Positions 1-10,845 of a DNA stretch of 33,738 nt are shown piece after piece. This DNA comes from Syntrophus aciditrophicus (GTDB lineage: Bacteria > Desulfobacterota > Syntrophia > Syntrophales > UBA5619). The notes under the pieces are model-generated. The model saw only the letters and a list, made by a program, of their open reading frames with translations. It searched no databases and was not told the origin of the DNA. Numbering within the stretch: the first letter of the stretch is position 1; each line of letters begins with the position of its first letter. Both the position numbers and the translations under genes were made by a program. The stretch spans positions 1 to 33,738 of the forward strand of contig DYLD01000012.1 in the NCBI GenBank assembly GCA_020722315.1. The letters run 5' to 3'.

Positions 1-41
1 AGGATCAGCAGCAAAAAGATCCATTTCGTTCGTGTCAGCAT
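1..41 (-). CDS. 5' end of a secreted or membrane protein (partial, runs off the window)
   Basis: Only the first 13 codons lie in the window. They read MLTRTKWIFLLLI, a basic start followed by a hydrophobic run, as at the beginning of a signal peptide or membrane anchor. The start is supported by a near-perfect ribosome binding site, AAGGAGG on the minus strand at 46-52, four bases before the ATG. Immediately upstream of that site begins repeat copy A, so the repeat is this gene's proximal 5' region. The product cannot be named from so few residues. The short length is the main uncertainty; the binding site plus hydrophobic start make a real gene likely. Confidence 0.55.
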   Translation of the reverse strand, partial: MLTRTKWIFLLLI

Positions 42-52
42 TTTTCCTCCTT

Positions 53-242
53 GAGACCTTTGAAAAATGCTGCCTGAAGCGCGATTTCAAAGATTTTTCG
101 GGGTACCCCGCCGTCGCAGCAAGACTCTAAAGGCGTTAAAAACGCGAACAATAGAGAGCGGTTAGCCTGTAGAGTCGCTGCGAGAAGCCGCGGGGTCGAA
201 AAAGATTTATGAGTGCGAAAGGCGGCGTTTTGCAAAGTTCTC
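53..242. repeat. 190-bp palindromic repeat, copy A (MITE-like or structured RNA)
   Basis: The ends 53-75 and 220-242 are imperfect inverted repeats of 23 bp (GAGACCTTTG... against ...CAAAGTTCTC). Inside, further arms pair: CCCCGC 106-111 with GCGGGG 190-195, CGCAGC 115-120 with GCTGCG 177-182, and GACTCTA 123-129 with TAGAGTC 170-176, leaving an apical region with GCGTT and ACGC. The whole unit can fold into one long interrupted hairpin. A 9-bp direct repeat, CTCCTTGAG, occurs at 47-55 and 242-250 and overlaps the ends, which could be a target duplication. The minus strand is open for 66 codons here, but that frame is broken by stops in the other two copies, so it is probably not coding. Confidence 0.85.
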
Positions 243-348
243 TCCTTGAGTCAAATTATCCGACACGTTTTTGCATATATCTAATTTCCTTGTCTTTTGT
301 CCAGATATTTTTCAAGAAGAGGGGCCGAAATCTTTTTTTATGCTTTAT

Positions 349-1539
349 CTATTGACCGCTCTGGAAATTATCGCGCAAGAGTTCTCTGGCAATGATAATC
401 CTGCGGATTTCTGCTGTGCCGGCGCCTATGTCCCATAATTTCTGGTCCAGGTAATGGCGCGACACGGGGTATTCGCTGCAGTAACCGTATCCGCCATGGA
501 TCTGAACGGCGTTTTCAGCGATTCGTGTTCCCATTTCTCCGCAGAAGAGCAATGCACCCGCGGCTTTCCGGTCAAGGTCTGTTCCCTTGCCGCACGTTTT
601 ATTTTCCAGTGAATCGCAATAAGAGGCCGCGCTGTACGCCATCCATTTGGAGGCCATGTATCCGGTGTACATGTCGGCAAGCTTCCCCTGGATGAACTGG
701 AAAGAACCAATGGGTTTTCCGAACTGCGTTCGTTCCTTCGCATACTTGATGCTTAACTCGAGACACGACCGCTGCGCGCCGAGAGAACATCCGCAAAGGG
801 TGATCCGCTCCGTGCAAAGACCGTTGGTAAGAACCGCGACCCCCTGGTTATAACCGCCGATCAGGTTTTCTTCGGGCAGTTCCATATTGTCGAACGTCAA
901 GAGTCCTGTCGGGGAGGTTCTCATACCCCATTTGTGGATCTTATCGACGGAGAAGCCTTTGACGTCCTTTGTCAGAAAATAAAAGGCCGATATGCCATGC
1001 GGCCCGAGTTCCGGATTCGTTTTTGCGTAGAAAACAACCACATCGGCGACGGGGCCGTTTGTTATGAATGTTTTGCTCCCGTTGATGATGTAATGGTCGC
1101 CGGACTTTGTGGCTCTGGTTGTCATTCCCATTGCATCGGAGCCGGCATTTGGCTCTGTGATTCCAAGACATCCGATGTATTCGCCGCTGCAGGCCTTTGG
1201 CAGGATGTCCATTTTTTGTTGTTCGGACGCGTTCCTGCGAAAATTGTCGAAACAGAGGGTCTGGCTGGCGCCGACGGTCATCGAAAGGGCGCTGCTGACC
1301 CGTGCAATTGTTTCATACACCAGAAGCGTGTCTACATACCCCAGACCGGCGCCCCCGTATTTTTCCTCATAGGCGATCCCGTTCACGCCTAGTTTTCCGA
1401 GTTCTTTAAACAGATCGGGCGGCATCCGGTCTTCCTCGTAGAGTTTCTCCATCTGCGGCTCCAACCAGGCTGACGCCCATTTCCAAACCGAGTCTTCGAG
1501 CATTTTCTGTTCCGGTGCAAGATCAAAACAAAGGGACAT
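349..1539 (-). CDS. acyl-CoA dehydrogenase, isovaleryl-CoA dehydrogenase-like
   Basis: FAD enzyme that oxidises an acyl-CoA to the 2,3-enoyl-CoA and passes electrons to an electron-transfer flavoprotein. The ACAD signatures GITEPNAGSDAMG (about residues 126-138) and FITNGPVADVVVFY are present, and length (396 aa) is normal. At the place where most short- and medium-chain enzymes carry the C-terminal catalytic Glu (YEGT) this protein has IGAGT. A Glu lies instead at about residue 244 in LCTERITL, followed by GKLADMYT. That arrangement is typical of isovaleryl-CoA dehydrogenase, so a branched or unusual substrate is plausible; the exact substrate is inference. I chose ATG at 1539 because AAAGGAG is 8 nt upstream; a GTG at 1545 is too close to it. 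The gene stands alone, with no etf or acyl-CoA ligase next to it in the window. Confidence 0.9.
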   Translation of the reverse strand: MSLCFDLAPEQKMLEDSVWKWASAWLEPQMEKLYEEDRMPPDLFKELGKLGVNGIAYEEKYGGAGLGYVDTLLVYETIARVSSALSMTVGASQTLCFDNFRRNASEQQKMDILPKACSGEYIGCLGITEPNAGSDAMGMTTRATKSGDHYIINGSKTFITNGPVADVVVFYAKTNPELGPHGISAFYFLTKDVKGFSVDKIHKWGMRTSPTGLLTFDNMELPEENLIGGYNQGVAVLTNGLCTERITLCGCSLGAQRSCLELSIKYAKERTQFGKPIGSFQFIQGKLADMYTGYMASKWMAYSAASYCDSLENKTCGKGTDLDRKAAGALLFCGEMGTRIAENAVQIHGGYGYCSEYPVSRHYLDQKLWDIGAGTAEIRRIIIARELLRDNFQSGQ

Positions 1540-1545
1540 AAACAC

Positions 1546-1962
1546 TTCTCCTTTCTAAGTATTTAATCGGAGGCTTGCATAACCAAGAAATTCCGTTTCT
1601 TCTTCGAATATCAACGAGGCGCTCACGATCAAGCTCCCTCTTTTAAAGATCGTCTGGAACGTCAGGCTACTGTATGGAAGCATTTTCCTGTTCGTTTGCA
1701 CGTTTTAAAAATGTCAAAATTCCTTACTATTTTTTATTCGTGTAATCAAGCTCTATATGCACTCGAAAGGAAATGGTCTTTTTCTACTTAACCCCTGGGG
1801 GGAGTGGTTGGCCCTGCAACATGTTTCGGAGGCAGTACATGGGGATATCTCCGGATTGTGCTTGGATCTTCTATTTTCTCTGTTGCAAGATGTTGTTGAG
1901 ATGTTATATAAACAATACGTAAACGTTGAAGAGAGGCTTCCCTCGCGCGTAAGGAAACCTTT
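1546..1962. other. 417-bp intergenic stretch with promoter and inverted repeats
   Basis: No convincing gene. It holds a short inverted repeat, AAGAAA-TTCCG-TTTCTT at 1585-1601, in the upstream region of the acyl-CoA dehydrogenase, where a repressor could bind. It also holds a nested set of arms: TGCAACA 1815-1821 with TGTTGCA 1881-1887, enclosing CGGAG 1827-1831 with CTCCG 1849-1853. A plus-strand promoter lies at 1883-1912. An open frame at 1757-1966 has no ribosome binding site and overlaps the next start. The nested pairing could be a structured transcript or chance. Confidence 0.4.
1883..1912 (+). promoter_or_regulatory. candidate sigma-70 promoter for the 87-aa gene
   Basis: TTGCAA at 1883-1888 and TATAAA at 1907-1912 are separated by 18 bp. 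Transcription would start near 1920, giving a leader of about 45 nt ahead of the small gene. The -35 arm overlaps one strand of the inverted repeat TGCAACA/TGTTGCA. Prediction by pattern only. Confidence 0.45.
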
Positions 1963-2226
1963 TTGATCGGCTTAAATATCAGGGGTATAAAAAGGCAAAT
2001 GGCCGAAATGGATAGGAATGCCGTTTTGATCAAGGAGATGCAGGCAAGAATCGACCGGAAACTCAAGGAAGGCGAGGTCGAGATCGTTGCCTACTGGAAA
2101 GACCAGATCGACCGGATATCGGCCGTCAAGCCGGAAGGTCTGGCCGCGCTGCAGCAGCAACTGAAAAATATTTCCGAGATGATGGGTAATCGTCTCCGCG
2201 TTCTTAAAAGAGAACTTCGTGACTGA
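1963..2226 (+). CDS. small charged coiled-coil protein of unknown function (87 aa)
   Basis: I do not recognise a family. The protein is almost entirely helical and charged, with heptad-like hydrophobic spacing (KEMQARIDRKLKEGEVEIV, LAALQQQLKNISEMM) and no signal peptide, so a soluble coiled coil is likely. The start chosen is a TTG with AAGGAAA 6 nt upstream (1951-1957). An ATG at 1999 is the alternative and would remove 12 residues. A plausible promoter lies at 1883-1912. Downstream it is separated by 37 bp from repeat copy B, then the HD-domain gene. Coding status is supported by the promoter, the binding site and good amino-acid composition, but not by any known homologue I can name. Confidence 0.6.
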   Translation: MIGLNIRGIKRQMAEMDRNAVLIKEMQARIDRKLKEGEVEIVAYWKDQIDRISAVKPEGLAALQQQLKNISEMMGNRLRVLKRELRD

Positions 2227-2263
2227 TTGGGGTTCGAGGAAACACACTTTCAAGGTTTTCGTC

Positions 2264-2456
2264 GAGACCTTTGAAACATGCTGCCTGAAGCGCTATTGAT
2301 TTTTCTTAGGTACCCTACCGTCTTGAGCAAGGCTCTACAGGCGTTAAGAACGCGAACTATCCCAGAGCGTTTAGCCTTCTAGAGCCATGTCCAGAGACGC
2401 CGCGGGGTCGAAAAAGATTTGATCAGCATAAAAAGGCGGCGTTTTTTAAAAGGTCT
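2264..2456. repeat. 193-bp palindromic repeat, copy B
   Basis: Same element as at 53-242 and 31127-31317. Ends 2264-2286 and 2434-2456 are the inverted repeats. The central helix is GGCTCTA 2331-2337 with TAGAGCC 2380-2386, and the shared block GCGGGGTCGAAAAAGAT starts at 2402. Compared with copy A the central helix differs at its second pair, where both strands have changed (A-T to G-C). No open frame spans this copy. It ends 35 nt before the ATG of the HD-domain gene, so it lies in that gene's leader or just upstream of it. Confidence 0.85.
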
Positions 2457-2491
2457 TTGATTGTGACTCGTTGTAGGCAGGATGGTTTTCG

Positions 2492-3085
2492 ATGGTGAAG
2501 GAGATAGTGGAATTTCTTTTTGAGACAACCATGCTCAGAAAAACGCCGCGGAGTGGTTTTCAGTTCCTCGGCACGGGTTCCGAGTCGGTGGCCGAACATC
2601 TTTTGAGTACGGTGTATATCGGTTATGTCCTCTGCAAGATGGAACCCGACGTCGACGAATTGAAGGTTTTGAAATTGTGTTTGATGCACGATCTTCCCGA
2701 GGCACGTACAGGTGACATGAATTATGTGAACAAGAAATACGTAGCTGTTGACGAAAAAAAGGCCGTCCGGGAGATTGCCGCCCCTCTTTTCTTCGGCGGT
2801 GAGATAGAAGAGGCACTTGATGAATTCAACAGGCGCGAAAGCAGAGAGGCGTTTTTGGCCAGGGATGCCGATCAGCTTGCTTTGATACTCCATTTAAAGG
2901 AATGCGGCGATTTGGGAAATAAGTACACCAAGGAATGGCTTGATTTTGCCATCCAGCGCCTGTCAACGGAAACGGGGCGTAAACTGGCTACTACGATTCT
3001 GGAAACGGATCATTCTGCGTGGTGGTTTAAGGAAAAGAGCGATTGGTGGATTAACGGAAACAACAAGAACGAAAAGGATCAGTAG
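2492..3085 (+). CDS. HD-domain phosphohydrolase, YfbR/HDDC2-type 5'-deoxynucleotidase
   Basis: Probably a metal-dependent hydrolase of nucleoside 5'-monophosphates in the cytoplasm. The HD metal-site residues are in order: His36 in SVAEHLL, His66-Asp67 in MHDLPEARTGD with Glu70, and Asp125 in ARDADQLAL. This spacing and the E-A-R-T-G-D stretch match the YfbR/HDDC2 branch rather than (p)ppGpp or cyclic-di-GMP hydrolases. Length (197 aa) is normal for the family. The ATG at 2492 has AGGCAGG about 10 nt upstream. The gene follows repeat copy B directly and is followed by a terminator-like hairpin at 3092-3123, so it may be transcribed alone. Substrate is inferred from the family. Confidence 0.85.
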   Translation: MVKEIVEFLFETTMLRKTPRSGFQFLGTGSESVAEHLLSTVYIGYVLCKMEPDVDELKVLKLCLMHDLPEARTGDMNYVNKKYVAVDEKKAVREIAAPLFFGGEIEEALDEFNRRESREAFLARDADQLALILHLKECGDLGNKYTKEWLDFAIQRLSTETGRKLATTILETDHSAWWFKEKSDWWINGNNKNEKDQ

Positions 3086-3091
3086 CCTTTT

Positions 3092-3123
3092 TTGATCATA
3101 TCGCCGCTTCGATCAATTTTTTT
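3092..3123 (+). terminator. probable rho-independent terminator after the HD-domain gene
   Basis: TTGATC at 3092-3097 pairs with GATCAA at 3111-3116 and is followed by seven T residues (3117-3123). The stem is short and AT-rich with a 13-base loop, so termination may be weak. Confidence 0.45.
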
Positions 3124-3170
3124 GCGTATCCTAAGCATCCGCGAAAAGAATAAAAAGGATTGAGGTTTTT

Positions 3171-3794
3171 ATGTCCACGAAAAGACAAAAAAGATATGCC
3201 GAGATAAAATATAAGAAAACAAAGAAAACCAAGAGGACGGCTGTTCTGTCGGTCATTGTCGTTGTTTCCGTTGTTTTTCTTGCGGTTCTTTTCATCGCGA
3301 TTTTCGACTATGTTTTCCCCCCCGCCGGTGATAAGCGCGCCGGGGAAACGAGAAGGGACAAGAAAGAGTTCACGCTGTTTTTTTCCGATGCGGAGGAACG
3401 TTTCCTGCTTCCCGAAAAGCGTTTTTTACCGAAGGAGAACACGCTCGAAAAACAGGCTACAGAAATAGTGGTTTCGCTGCTTTCAGGGTCGAAGACCGGT
3501 CTCGTGAATACGTTTCCGAACGGAGCCGAACTGAACAGCGTAAAGAGGGAAGGGGAAGATACGCTTGTGGTCGATTTCCGGGAGAGTCTCGTAAAAAACC
3601 ATCCCGGTGGAAGCTCTGCGGAGATGGCGACGATCTATTCCCTTGCAAATACGTTAACGGCCAATTTTCCTGAAATTAAAAAAGTGAAGATTTTGATTGA
3701 AGGCAAGCAGAGGGAATCCCTTAAGGGACACATCGGACTTCGCGAAGCGTTTTATGCGAACAACGATATGATTTCACCGGCGCGTTCCAAATAA
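3171..3794 (+). CDS. membrane-anchored GerMN (spore-germination GerM-type) domain protein
   Basis: A 207-aa protein with a strongly basic N-terminus (Lys/Arg-rich residues 1-23), one membrane segment at about 24-49 (rich in V, I, L and F), then a domain at about 65-200 that matches the GerMN pattern: [16 protein letters not shown], a helix before [23 protein letters not shown], and a helix before [10 protein letters not shown]. GerMN domains occur in many non-sporulating Gram-negatives, where their role in the envelope is not defined. The topology predicted is N-in, domain outside. The next gene, the EF-G paralogue, starts 40 bp downstream on the same strand and could be co-transcribed. Family assignment is firm; function is not known. 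Confidence 0.8.
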   Translation: MSTKRQKRYAEIKYKKTKKTKRTAVLSVIVVVSVVFLAVLFIAIFDYVFPPAGDKRAGETRRDKKEFTLFFSDAEERFLLPEKRFLPKENTLEKQATEIVVSLLSGSKTGLVNTFPNGAELNSVKREGEDTLVVDFRESLVKNHPGGSSAEMATIYSLANTLTANFPEIKKVKILIEGKQRESLKGHIGLREAFYANNDMISPARSK

Positions 3795-3834
3795 GCGCCG
3801 CGTGAGGCTCCCGGACGGTTCTTGGGATGGACAT

Positions 3835-5874
3835 ATGGCAGGCAAGGCGAGGCTCTCGCGTATCAGGAACATAGGCATAGCCGCTCACATCGACGCGGGC
3901 AAGACGACCGTCACGGAGAGAATCCTTTTCTATACGGGCAAGTCCTACAAAATGGGCGAAGTGCACGACGGTGAAGCCGTTATGGATTGGATGCCGCAGG
4001 AACAGGAAAGGGGGATCACGATTACCTCAGCGGTTACAACGTGCCTGTGGGCAAACCATGAAATCCACCTCATAGATACACCGGGCCATGTGGATTTTAC
4101 AATCGAGGTCGAACGCTGTCTCAGGGTTCTTGACGGGGCTGTTGTCGTTTTCTGCGCTGTCGGCGGCGTGGAACCTCAGTCGGAGACCGTATGGCGTCAG
4201 GCAGACCGGTACGGCGTTCCCAAGGTGGCTTTTATCAATAAGATGGATAGAATCGGTGCGGACTACTGGGGAACGATACAGCAGATGGCAAAACGATTCG
4301 ACTCCGTGCCGTTGCCGATACAAATCCCGCTAGGATCTCAAGATTCGTTTAAAGGCATTATCGATTTAATCCGGATGCAGGCGCTTACATGGGATGAATC
4401 TACGAAGGGATTGTCTTATCAATACGAGGATATTCCCGAACACATCCTTCCTGAGGCAATCGAGCATCGGGAAAAAATGATTTCACTGTTGTCTGATCTC
4501 GACGATGAAATCGCGGAGAAGTATCTTGAAGGAACACAGATCGGCGATAAAGAGATCAATCTGGCGATCAGGAAAGCGGCTATTTCACTGAAAGTTGTCC
4601 CTGTGCTGTGCGGCGCGGCCTTGAAGAATAAGGGTGTGCAGCCGCTGCTCGATGCGGTTGTCCACTATCTTCCTTCTCCTGAGGATATTCCCCCCGTAAA
4701 GGGAATCAACCCCACCACTAAACAGGAGGAATTCCGCCTCAGCAGCGAAAAGGAGCATCTTGCGGCCCTGGCTTTTAAAATCATGCAGGATGAGGGGAGG
4801 AAGTTAACTTACCTGCGTTTGTATTCCGGACGGATCAGCTCCGGGGATGAACTCTACAACGCGAACCGCCGGAAAAGAGAGAAAATTGCCCGTATCTTGA
4901 AGATGCATGCCAACAAACGCGAACGGATCGAAAGTGCACAAGCCGGTGATATTGTAGCGGTTATGGGGTTAAAAGATGTGATGACAGGGGATACGATTTG
5001 CAGTGAGACAAACCCAATCCTGCTGGAGCCGATTGATTTTTACGAGCCGGTGATCAGCATGGCGGTTGAAGCGAAGACGCCTGCCGATCAGGAGAAGCTT
5101 ATCGCCGCCTTGAGTAAGCTGATGGACGAAGATCCCACGCTCAGAGTCAAATACGATGACGAGACGACGCAAACGGTTATTTCCGGCATGGGCGAGCTGC
5201 ATCTTGAGATCATTACGGATCGACTGCTTCGGGAATTCAATACACGGATCAATATCGGCAAACCAAAGGTCGTGCACCGTGAGACCATTCAAAAAAGGGT
5301 GGAATCGGAGGGGGTTTTTGACAGAGAATTGGCGGAAAAAAGGCAATTCGGTAATGTCAGGCTTCTGTTGGAACCCCTGAAAAGGGGAGGCGGCGTCGAG
5401 ATCATCCGTCATCTCGACGAAAACACGCTGTTTACCGAGGAGATGCTTTCGGCAATCGAGGAGGGCATCAAAGAGGGCCTGCAGAGCGGTGCTGTAGCGG
5501 GTTACCCGGTTATTGACATTCGCGTAATCATGACCGGTGGTGTTGTCAGGGAAGGCGACACGACCGCGGTCGCCTGCAGGATAGCGGCCGCGACAGCCTT
5601 GAGAGACGGGGTTCGAAAGGCCGATCCCGTTCTGCTTGATCCCGTCATGCGTGTGGATGTTATCACGCCCGCGGAATACACCGGGGAGGTCATCGGGGAC
5701 ATCAACGCCAGAAAGGGAGAGATACAGGAGATTTCCCCGAAGGGTTCTATAAGCGAAATCAAGGCGAAGGTTCCGCTGAAGGCAATGTTCGGCTATTCGA
5801 CTGACCTTCGCTCCGCTACACAGGGGAGGGCCGTTTTTACGATGCAGTTTTTGTCTTACGATAAAGTCGGTTGA
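3835..5874 (+). CDS. elongation factor G paralogue (EF-G-like translational GTPase)
   Basis: Full-length five-domain EF-G of 679 aa. GTPase motifs are intact: AHIDAGKT (17-24), RGITITSA in switch I, DTPGH and NKMD, with GAAL as the G5 region. Domains III-V follow, ending with the usual [16 protein letters not shown]. Domain IV is divergent: the canonical loop with GSYHDVDSS reads [11 protein letters not shown] (567-577), so the conserved tip His is absent, and the segment usually rich in GGRGQYGHV reads [15 protein letters not shown]. The gene is not in a str operon with rpsL, rpsG and tuf. These points suggest a secondary EF-G, perhaps specialised in ribosome recycling or stress, rather than the main translocase. 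ATG 3835 is preferred, with GGGA 7 nt upstream; an in-frame GTG at 3802 lacks one. Confidence 0.88.
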   Translation: MAGKARLSRIRNIGIAAHIDAGKTTVTERILFYTGKSYKMGEVHDGEAVMDWMPQEQERGITITSAVTTCLWANHEIHLIDTPGHVDFTIEVERCLRVLDGAVVVFCAVGGVEPQSETVWRQADRYGVPKVAFINKMDRIGADYWGTIQQMAKRFDSVPLPIQIPLGSQDSFKGIIDLIRMQALTWDESTKGLSYQYEDIPEHILPEAIEHREKMISLLSDLDDEIAEKYLEGTQIGDKEINLAIRKAAISLKVVPVLCGAALKNKGVQPLLDAVVHYLPSPEDIPPVKGINPTTKQEEFRLSSEKEHLAALAFKIMQDEGRKLTYLRLYSGRISSGDELYNANRRKREKIARILKMHANKRERIESAQAGDIVAVMGLKDVMTGDTICSETNPILLEPIDFYEPVISMAVEAKTPADQEKLIAALSKLMDEDPTLRVKYDDETTQTVISGMGELHLEIITDRLLREFNTRINIGKPKVVHRETIQKRVESEGVFDRELAEKRQFGNVRLLLEPLKRGGGVEIIRHLDENTLFTEEMLSAIEEGIKEGLQSGAVAGYPVIDIRVIMTGGVVREGDTTAVACRIAAATALRDGVRKADPVLLDPVMRVDVITPAEYTGEVIGDINARKGEIQEISPKGSISEIKAKVPLKAMFGYSTDLRSATQGRAVFTMQFLSYDKVG

Positions 5875-5926
5875 TCCCCTATTTTTTTCACCTGTCCCTT
5901 TATTTCAAGCTCATCTTAAGACCTTT

Positions 5927-5963
5927 GAGACCTTTGCAAACCGCCGCCCTCGAAGTGCAAAGG
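5927..5963. repeat. remnant of the 190-bp repeat: two ends joined
   Basis: Positions 5927-5948 match the reverse complement of the repeat's right end with one mismatch in 22 bases (GAGACCTTTGCAAA, then CCGCCGCC). CCTTTGCA 5931-5938 is then mirrored by TGCAAAGG 5956-5963, as if the two ends had been joined with the centre lost. A partial duplication of ACCTTTGAG lies just before it. It sits between the convergent EF-G and hppA genes. Confidence 0.55.
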
Positions 5964-5987
5964 CAAAATGTGTTCATTCCGAATTTA

Positions 5988-6027
5988 CAACAAAAGGCGC
6001 CCCAAATGCAGGAAGCGCCTTTTGTTG
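5988..6027. terminator. bidirectional terminator between EF-G paralogue and hppA
   Basis: A perfect 13-bp inverted repeat, CAACAAAAGGCGC at 5988-6000 and GCGCCTTTTGTTG at 6015-6027, with a 14-base loop. The outer part of the stem provides a T-rich 3' arm on either strand. It lies between two convergent genes whose stops are at 5874 and 6045, where a shared terminator is expected. Confidence 0.75.
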
Positions 6028-6044
6028 CGGATGCGATTGAGACT

Positions 6045-8486
<2,442 letters not shown>

Positions 8487-8585
8487 GATCTAATCCTCCT
8501 CGAATAAGTTGATTTCAAGTCGTCCACTTGAGTATGCGATTTCAAAACCGTCCCCGCTGACAGCAATCAACGATTGTCCTGGACT

Positions 8586-9182
8586 TTAGTATTTTTCGTT
8601 TTTGGCGATTTGTTTCCTTTCCCTGAGATTGTATTTTCTCATCGCAGCATGAATGTCGGAAGTAAGGATATCACCTACGGCTTCCGCAGCCTTTTGAATC
8701 AAGCCGGGAAGGGCATCCTCCTCTTCGGGTGAAAAGGGGGCAAGAACATATTCCTCAACCATCGATTTACGTTCCGGTCTTCCGATTCCGAACCTGACGC
8801 GGAGAAAATCTCTGTCGCCGAGGTTTTCGATCAATGAAAGCAGCCCCTTGTGTCCTCCGTGTCCTCCCCCTTTTTTCAGGCGGATCGTTTGAAACGGCAA
8901 ATCCAGATCATCATGTATCACGATCAAATCTTCCATTCCTATTCTGAAATAGTTTCTGAGCCGGTTCACGGAGATGCCGCTCAAATTCATATAGGTTTGA
9001 GGTTCGGCAAGGGTAACGGCCTCCCTGTTTATTTTCCCTTTTCCGATGATCGAATCGAAAAGCCTCTGGTTCATCGAAATGCCGTGCAAATCCGAAAAGC
9101 GCTCAACAATCATGAAACCGGCGTTATGTTTGCTTTTTCGGTATTGTGTGCCCGGATTGCCCAGTCCCACGATCAGCTTCAA
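8586..9182 (-). CDS. pth: peptidyl-tRNA hydrolase
   Basis: Releases tRNA from peptidyl-tRNA that drops off the ribosome. The 198-aa protein begins LIVGLGNPGTQYRKSKHNAGF, which contains the conserved Asn and the catalytic His of KHNAG. The second Asn is in TYMNLSG and the Asp in VIHDDLDLP, so the active site is complete. The start is a TTG with GGGAG about 9 nt upstream. It follows rplY by 30 bp, and the rplY-pth pair is a common arrangement after prs. The next gene, hppA, starts about 100 bp further downstream and may have its own promoter. Confidence 0.95.
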   Translation of the reverse strand: MKLIVGLGNPGTQYRKSKHNAGFMIVERFSDLHGISMNQRLFDSIIGKGKINREAVTLAEPQTYMNLSGISVNRLRNYFRIGMEDLIVIHDDLDLPFQTIRLKKGGGHGGHKGLLSLIENLGDRDFLRVRFGIGRPERKSMVEEYVLAPFSPEEEDALPGLIQKAAEAVGDILTSDIHAAMRKYNLRERKQIAKNEKY

Positions 9183-9212
9183 AGGATGCTTCTCCCTGGG
9201 ATCCAGGTTTCG

Positions 9213-9857
9213 TCAGACCGCGCTTTGGGGTTTAGTCTCGGTTACTTCCGAAGGAGCTTCTTCACCTTCCGGTTGTTCCGTCTCCGGCGCCGCCGCCACT
9301 TTTACCTCGTACACGATCGCGATTCCTACATCCCCGTGATCAATGACAGAAATCCCCTGCGGGAGGGGAATATCCTTTACCTTTAGAGATCCGCCTATTT
9401 CCAGGCCGGAAATATCTATGTCAATGTGGTCGGGAAGATCCGTGGGGAGACACGAAATTTTGAGTTCCCGTTTTAAATGCTGGAGCTCACCGCCCTTCGT
9501 TACACCAACCGGGATGCCCATGAAATTGAGGGGGATATCGACCGTCAGCTTTTGATCCATGCTGATTTCGTAAAAATCGGCATGATAAAGCCGCCCGCCC
9601 ACCGGCTTGTACTGTAATTCTTTCAGGATGGAAATCTTTTCGTTCTGTTTGTTTCCGTCAATGGTCAGCTTGATAAAATGTTTTTCCTTTTTCTCGCGAA
9701 TGATTTTTTGCAGCTTCGATTCCTCAATGGTAATGGGGACGGCTGATTTTCCCCTGCCGTAAACAACCGCCGGAATAAGCCCTTCCATCCTGAAGCGTCT
9801 TGACGGCCCTTTGCCGGATTGTTTTCTTGTCGTGGCGTTTAATTCAATGGCCTCCAT
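9213..9857 (-). CDS. rplY: 50S ribosomal protein L25, Ctc (long) form
   Basis: Binds 5S rRNA in the large subunit. The N-terminal L25 domain (IELNATTRKQSGKGPSRRFR, IPAVVYGRG) is followed by the beta-rich Ctc domain (VDIPLNFMGIPVGVTKGGEL ending near DHGDVGIAIVYEV), then a Glu/Pro-rich tail of about 30 residues. At 214 aa this is the long form, as in most non-enteric bacteria. ATG has AGGAGG six bases upstream. The start lies 9 bp after the prs stop, so translation is probably coupled. Confidence 0.95.
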   Translation of the reverse strand: MEAIELNATTRKQSGKGPSRRFRMEGLIPAVVYGRGKSAVPITIEESKLQKIIREKKEKHFIKLTIDGNKQNEKISILKELQYKPVGGRLYHADFYEISMDQKLTVDIPLNFMGIPVGVTKGGELQHLKRELKISCLPTDLPDHIDIDISGLEIGGSLKVKDIPLPQGISVIDHGDVGIAIVYEVKVAAAPETEQPEGEEAPSEVTETKPQSAV

Positions 9858-9866
9858 GTATTCCTC

Positions 9867-10811
9867 CTAAATAAATAATGAACTTACCGAGTCGTTGTAA
9901 TAGATTCTCCGGATGGCCTCGCTGAGAAGCCCTGATACCGAAAGGACCTTGATTTTGTCGCAGGACTTTGCGTTTTCATTAAGCGGGATCGTGTCGGTCA
10001 CGATGACCTCCTTGATGACCGACCTCCGGATCCTTTCGATTGCCGGTCCGGAGAGCACCGGGTGCGTGCAGCATACAGCGATCTCAAGCGCCCCTTCTTT
10101 GGCTAGCGCCTCTGATGCCTGAACGACGGTTCCGGCGGTATCTATCATATCGTCCAGCACGATAATCCTCATATTGCTTACGTGCCCTATAATGTTCATA
10201 ACCTGGGCCTCGTTGGGGCCTTCTCTTCGTTTATCGATGATAGCGAGGCTTGCTCCCAGACGTTTGGCAAACGCGCGGGCGCGTTCGACCCCCCCGGAAT
10301 CCGGGGAGACGACGACAGTCTCGTTTCCCTGATAGGTATAGCGAAAATATTCGATCAGTATCGGTGTTGCAAAGAGGTTGTCAACGGGGATATTGAAGAA
10401 CCCCTGAATCTGCCCCGCGTGGAGGTCCATGGCCATAACGCGGTTTGCCCCGGCCTGCGTGATCAAATCTGCGACCAGCTTCGCGCTTATCGGAGCGCGG
10501 GGAACCACCTTGCGATCCTGTCTGGCATATCCGTAATATGGGATCACCGCGGTGATCCTATCGGCCGAGGCCCTGCGCAGCGCGTCGATCATGATCAAAA
10601 GCTCCATCAAGGCAACGTTTACCGGCGGACAGGTCGGCTGGATGATAAAGACATCCATTCCCCTGACATTCTCATTAATTTCCACACGGGTTTCACCGTC
10701 ACTGAACGCCATGACATTGGCTTTGCCAAGGGATATGCCGAGGTTTTGGGCTATTTTTTTTGCGAGCTCGGTATTCGCATTTCCGGTAAAGATTCTCATT
10801 CTTTCAAGCAT
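9867..10811 (-). CDS. prs: ribose-phosphate pyrophosphokinase (PRPP synthase)
   Basis: Makes PRPP from ribose 5-phosphate and ATP for purine, pyrimidine, His, Trp and NAD synthesis. Class I enzyme of 314 aa: flexible-loop region [21 protein letters not shown], pyrophosphate loop [19 protein letters not shown] and PRPP-binding loop [13 protein letters not shown]. The start could be ATG 10811 (AGGGTG upstream) or the internal ATG 10799 ([13 protein letters not shown]), which matches the usual protein start better. The tRNA-Gln gene ends 34 bp upstream on the same strand, with no evident promoter between. Confidence 0.96.
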   Translation of the reverse strand: MLERMRIFTGNANTELAKKIAQNLGISLGKANVMAFSDGETRVEINENVRGMDVFIIQPTCPPVNVALMELLIMIDALRRASADRITAVIPYYGYARQDRKVVPRAPISAKLVADLITQAGANRVMAMDLHAGQIQGFFNIPVDNLFATPILIEYFRYTYQGNETVVVSPDSGGVERARAFAKRLGASLAIIDKRREGPNEAQVMNIIGHVSNMRIIVLDDMIDTAGTVVQASEALAKEGALEIAVCCTHPVLSGPAIERIRRSVIKEVIVTDTIPLNENAKSCDKIKVLSVSGLLSEAIRRIYYNDSVSSLFI

Positions 10812-10845
10812 ATAAGCACCCTAAGATCCCTGAATGGAACATGAT

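Noticed and set aside
35-235. 66-codon minus-strand open frame across repeat copy A
   Set aside because: Its frame is closed by stops in copies B and C, while the pairing is conserved; not evidence of a protein.
1785-1960. 6S RNA gene
   Set aside because: Length and some pairing fit loosely, but I could not see the closing stem and central bubble of 6S, and neither zapA nor the formyl-THF cycloligase gene is adjacent.
1757-1966. 69-codon plus-strand open frame upstream of the small orphan gene
   Set aside because: No ribosome binding site, odd composition, and it runs over the promoter and start of the next gene.
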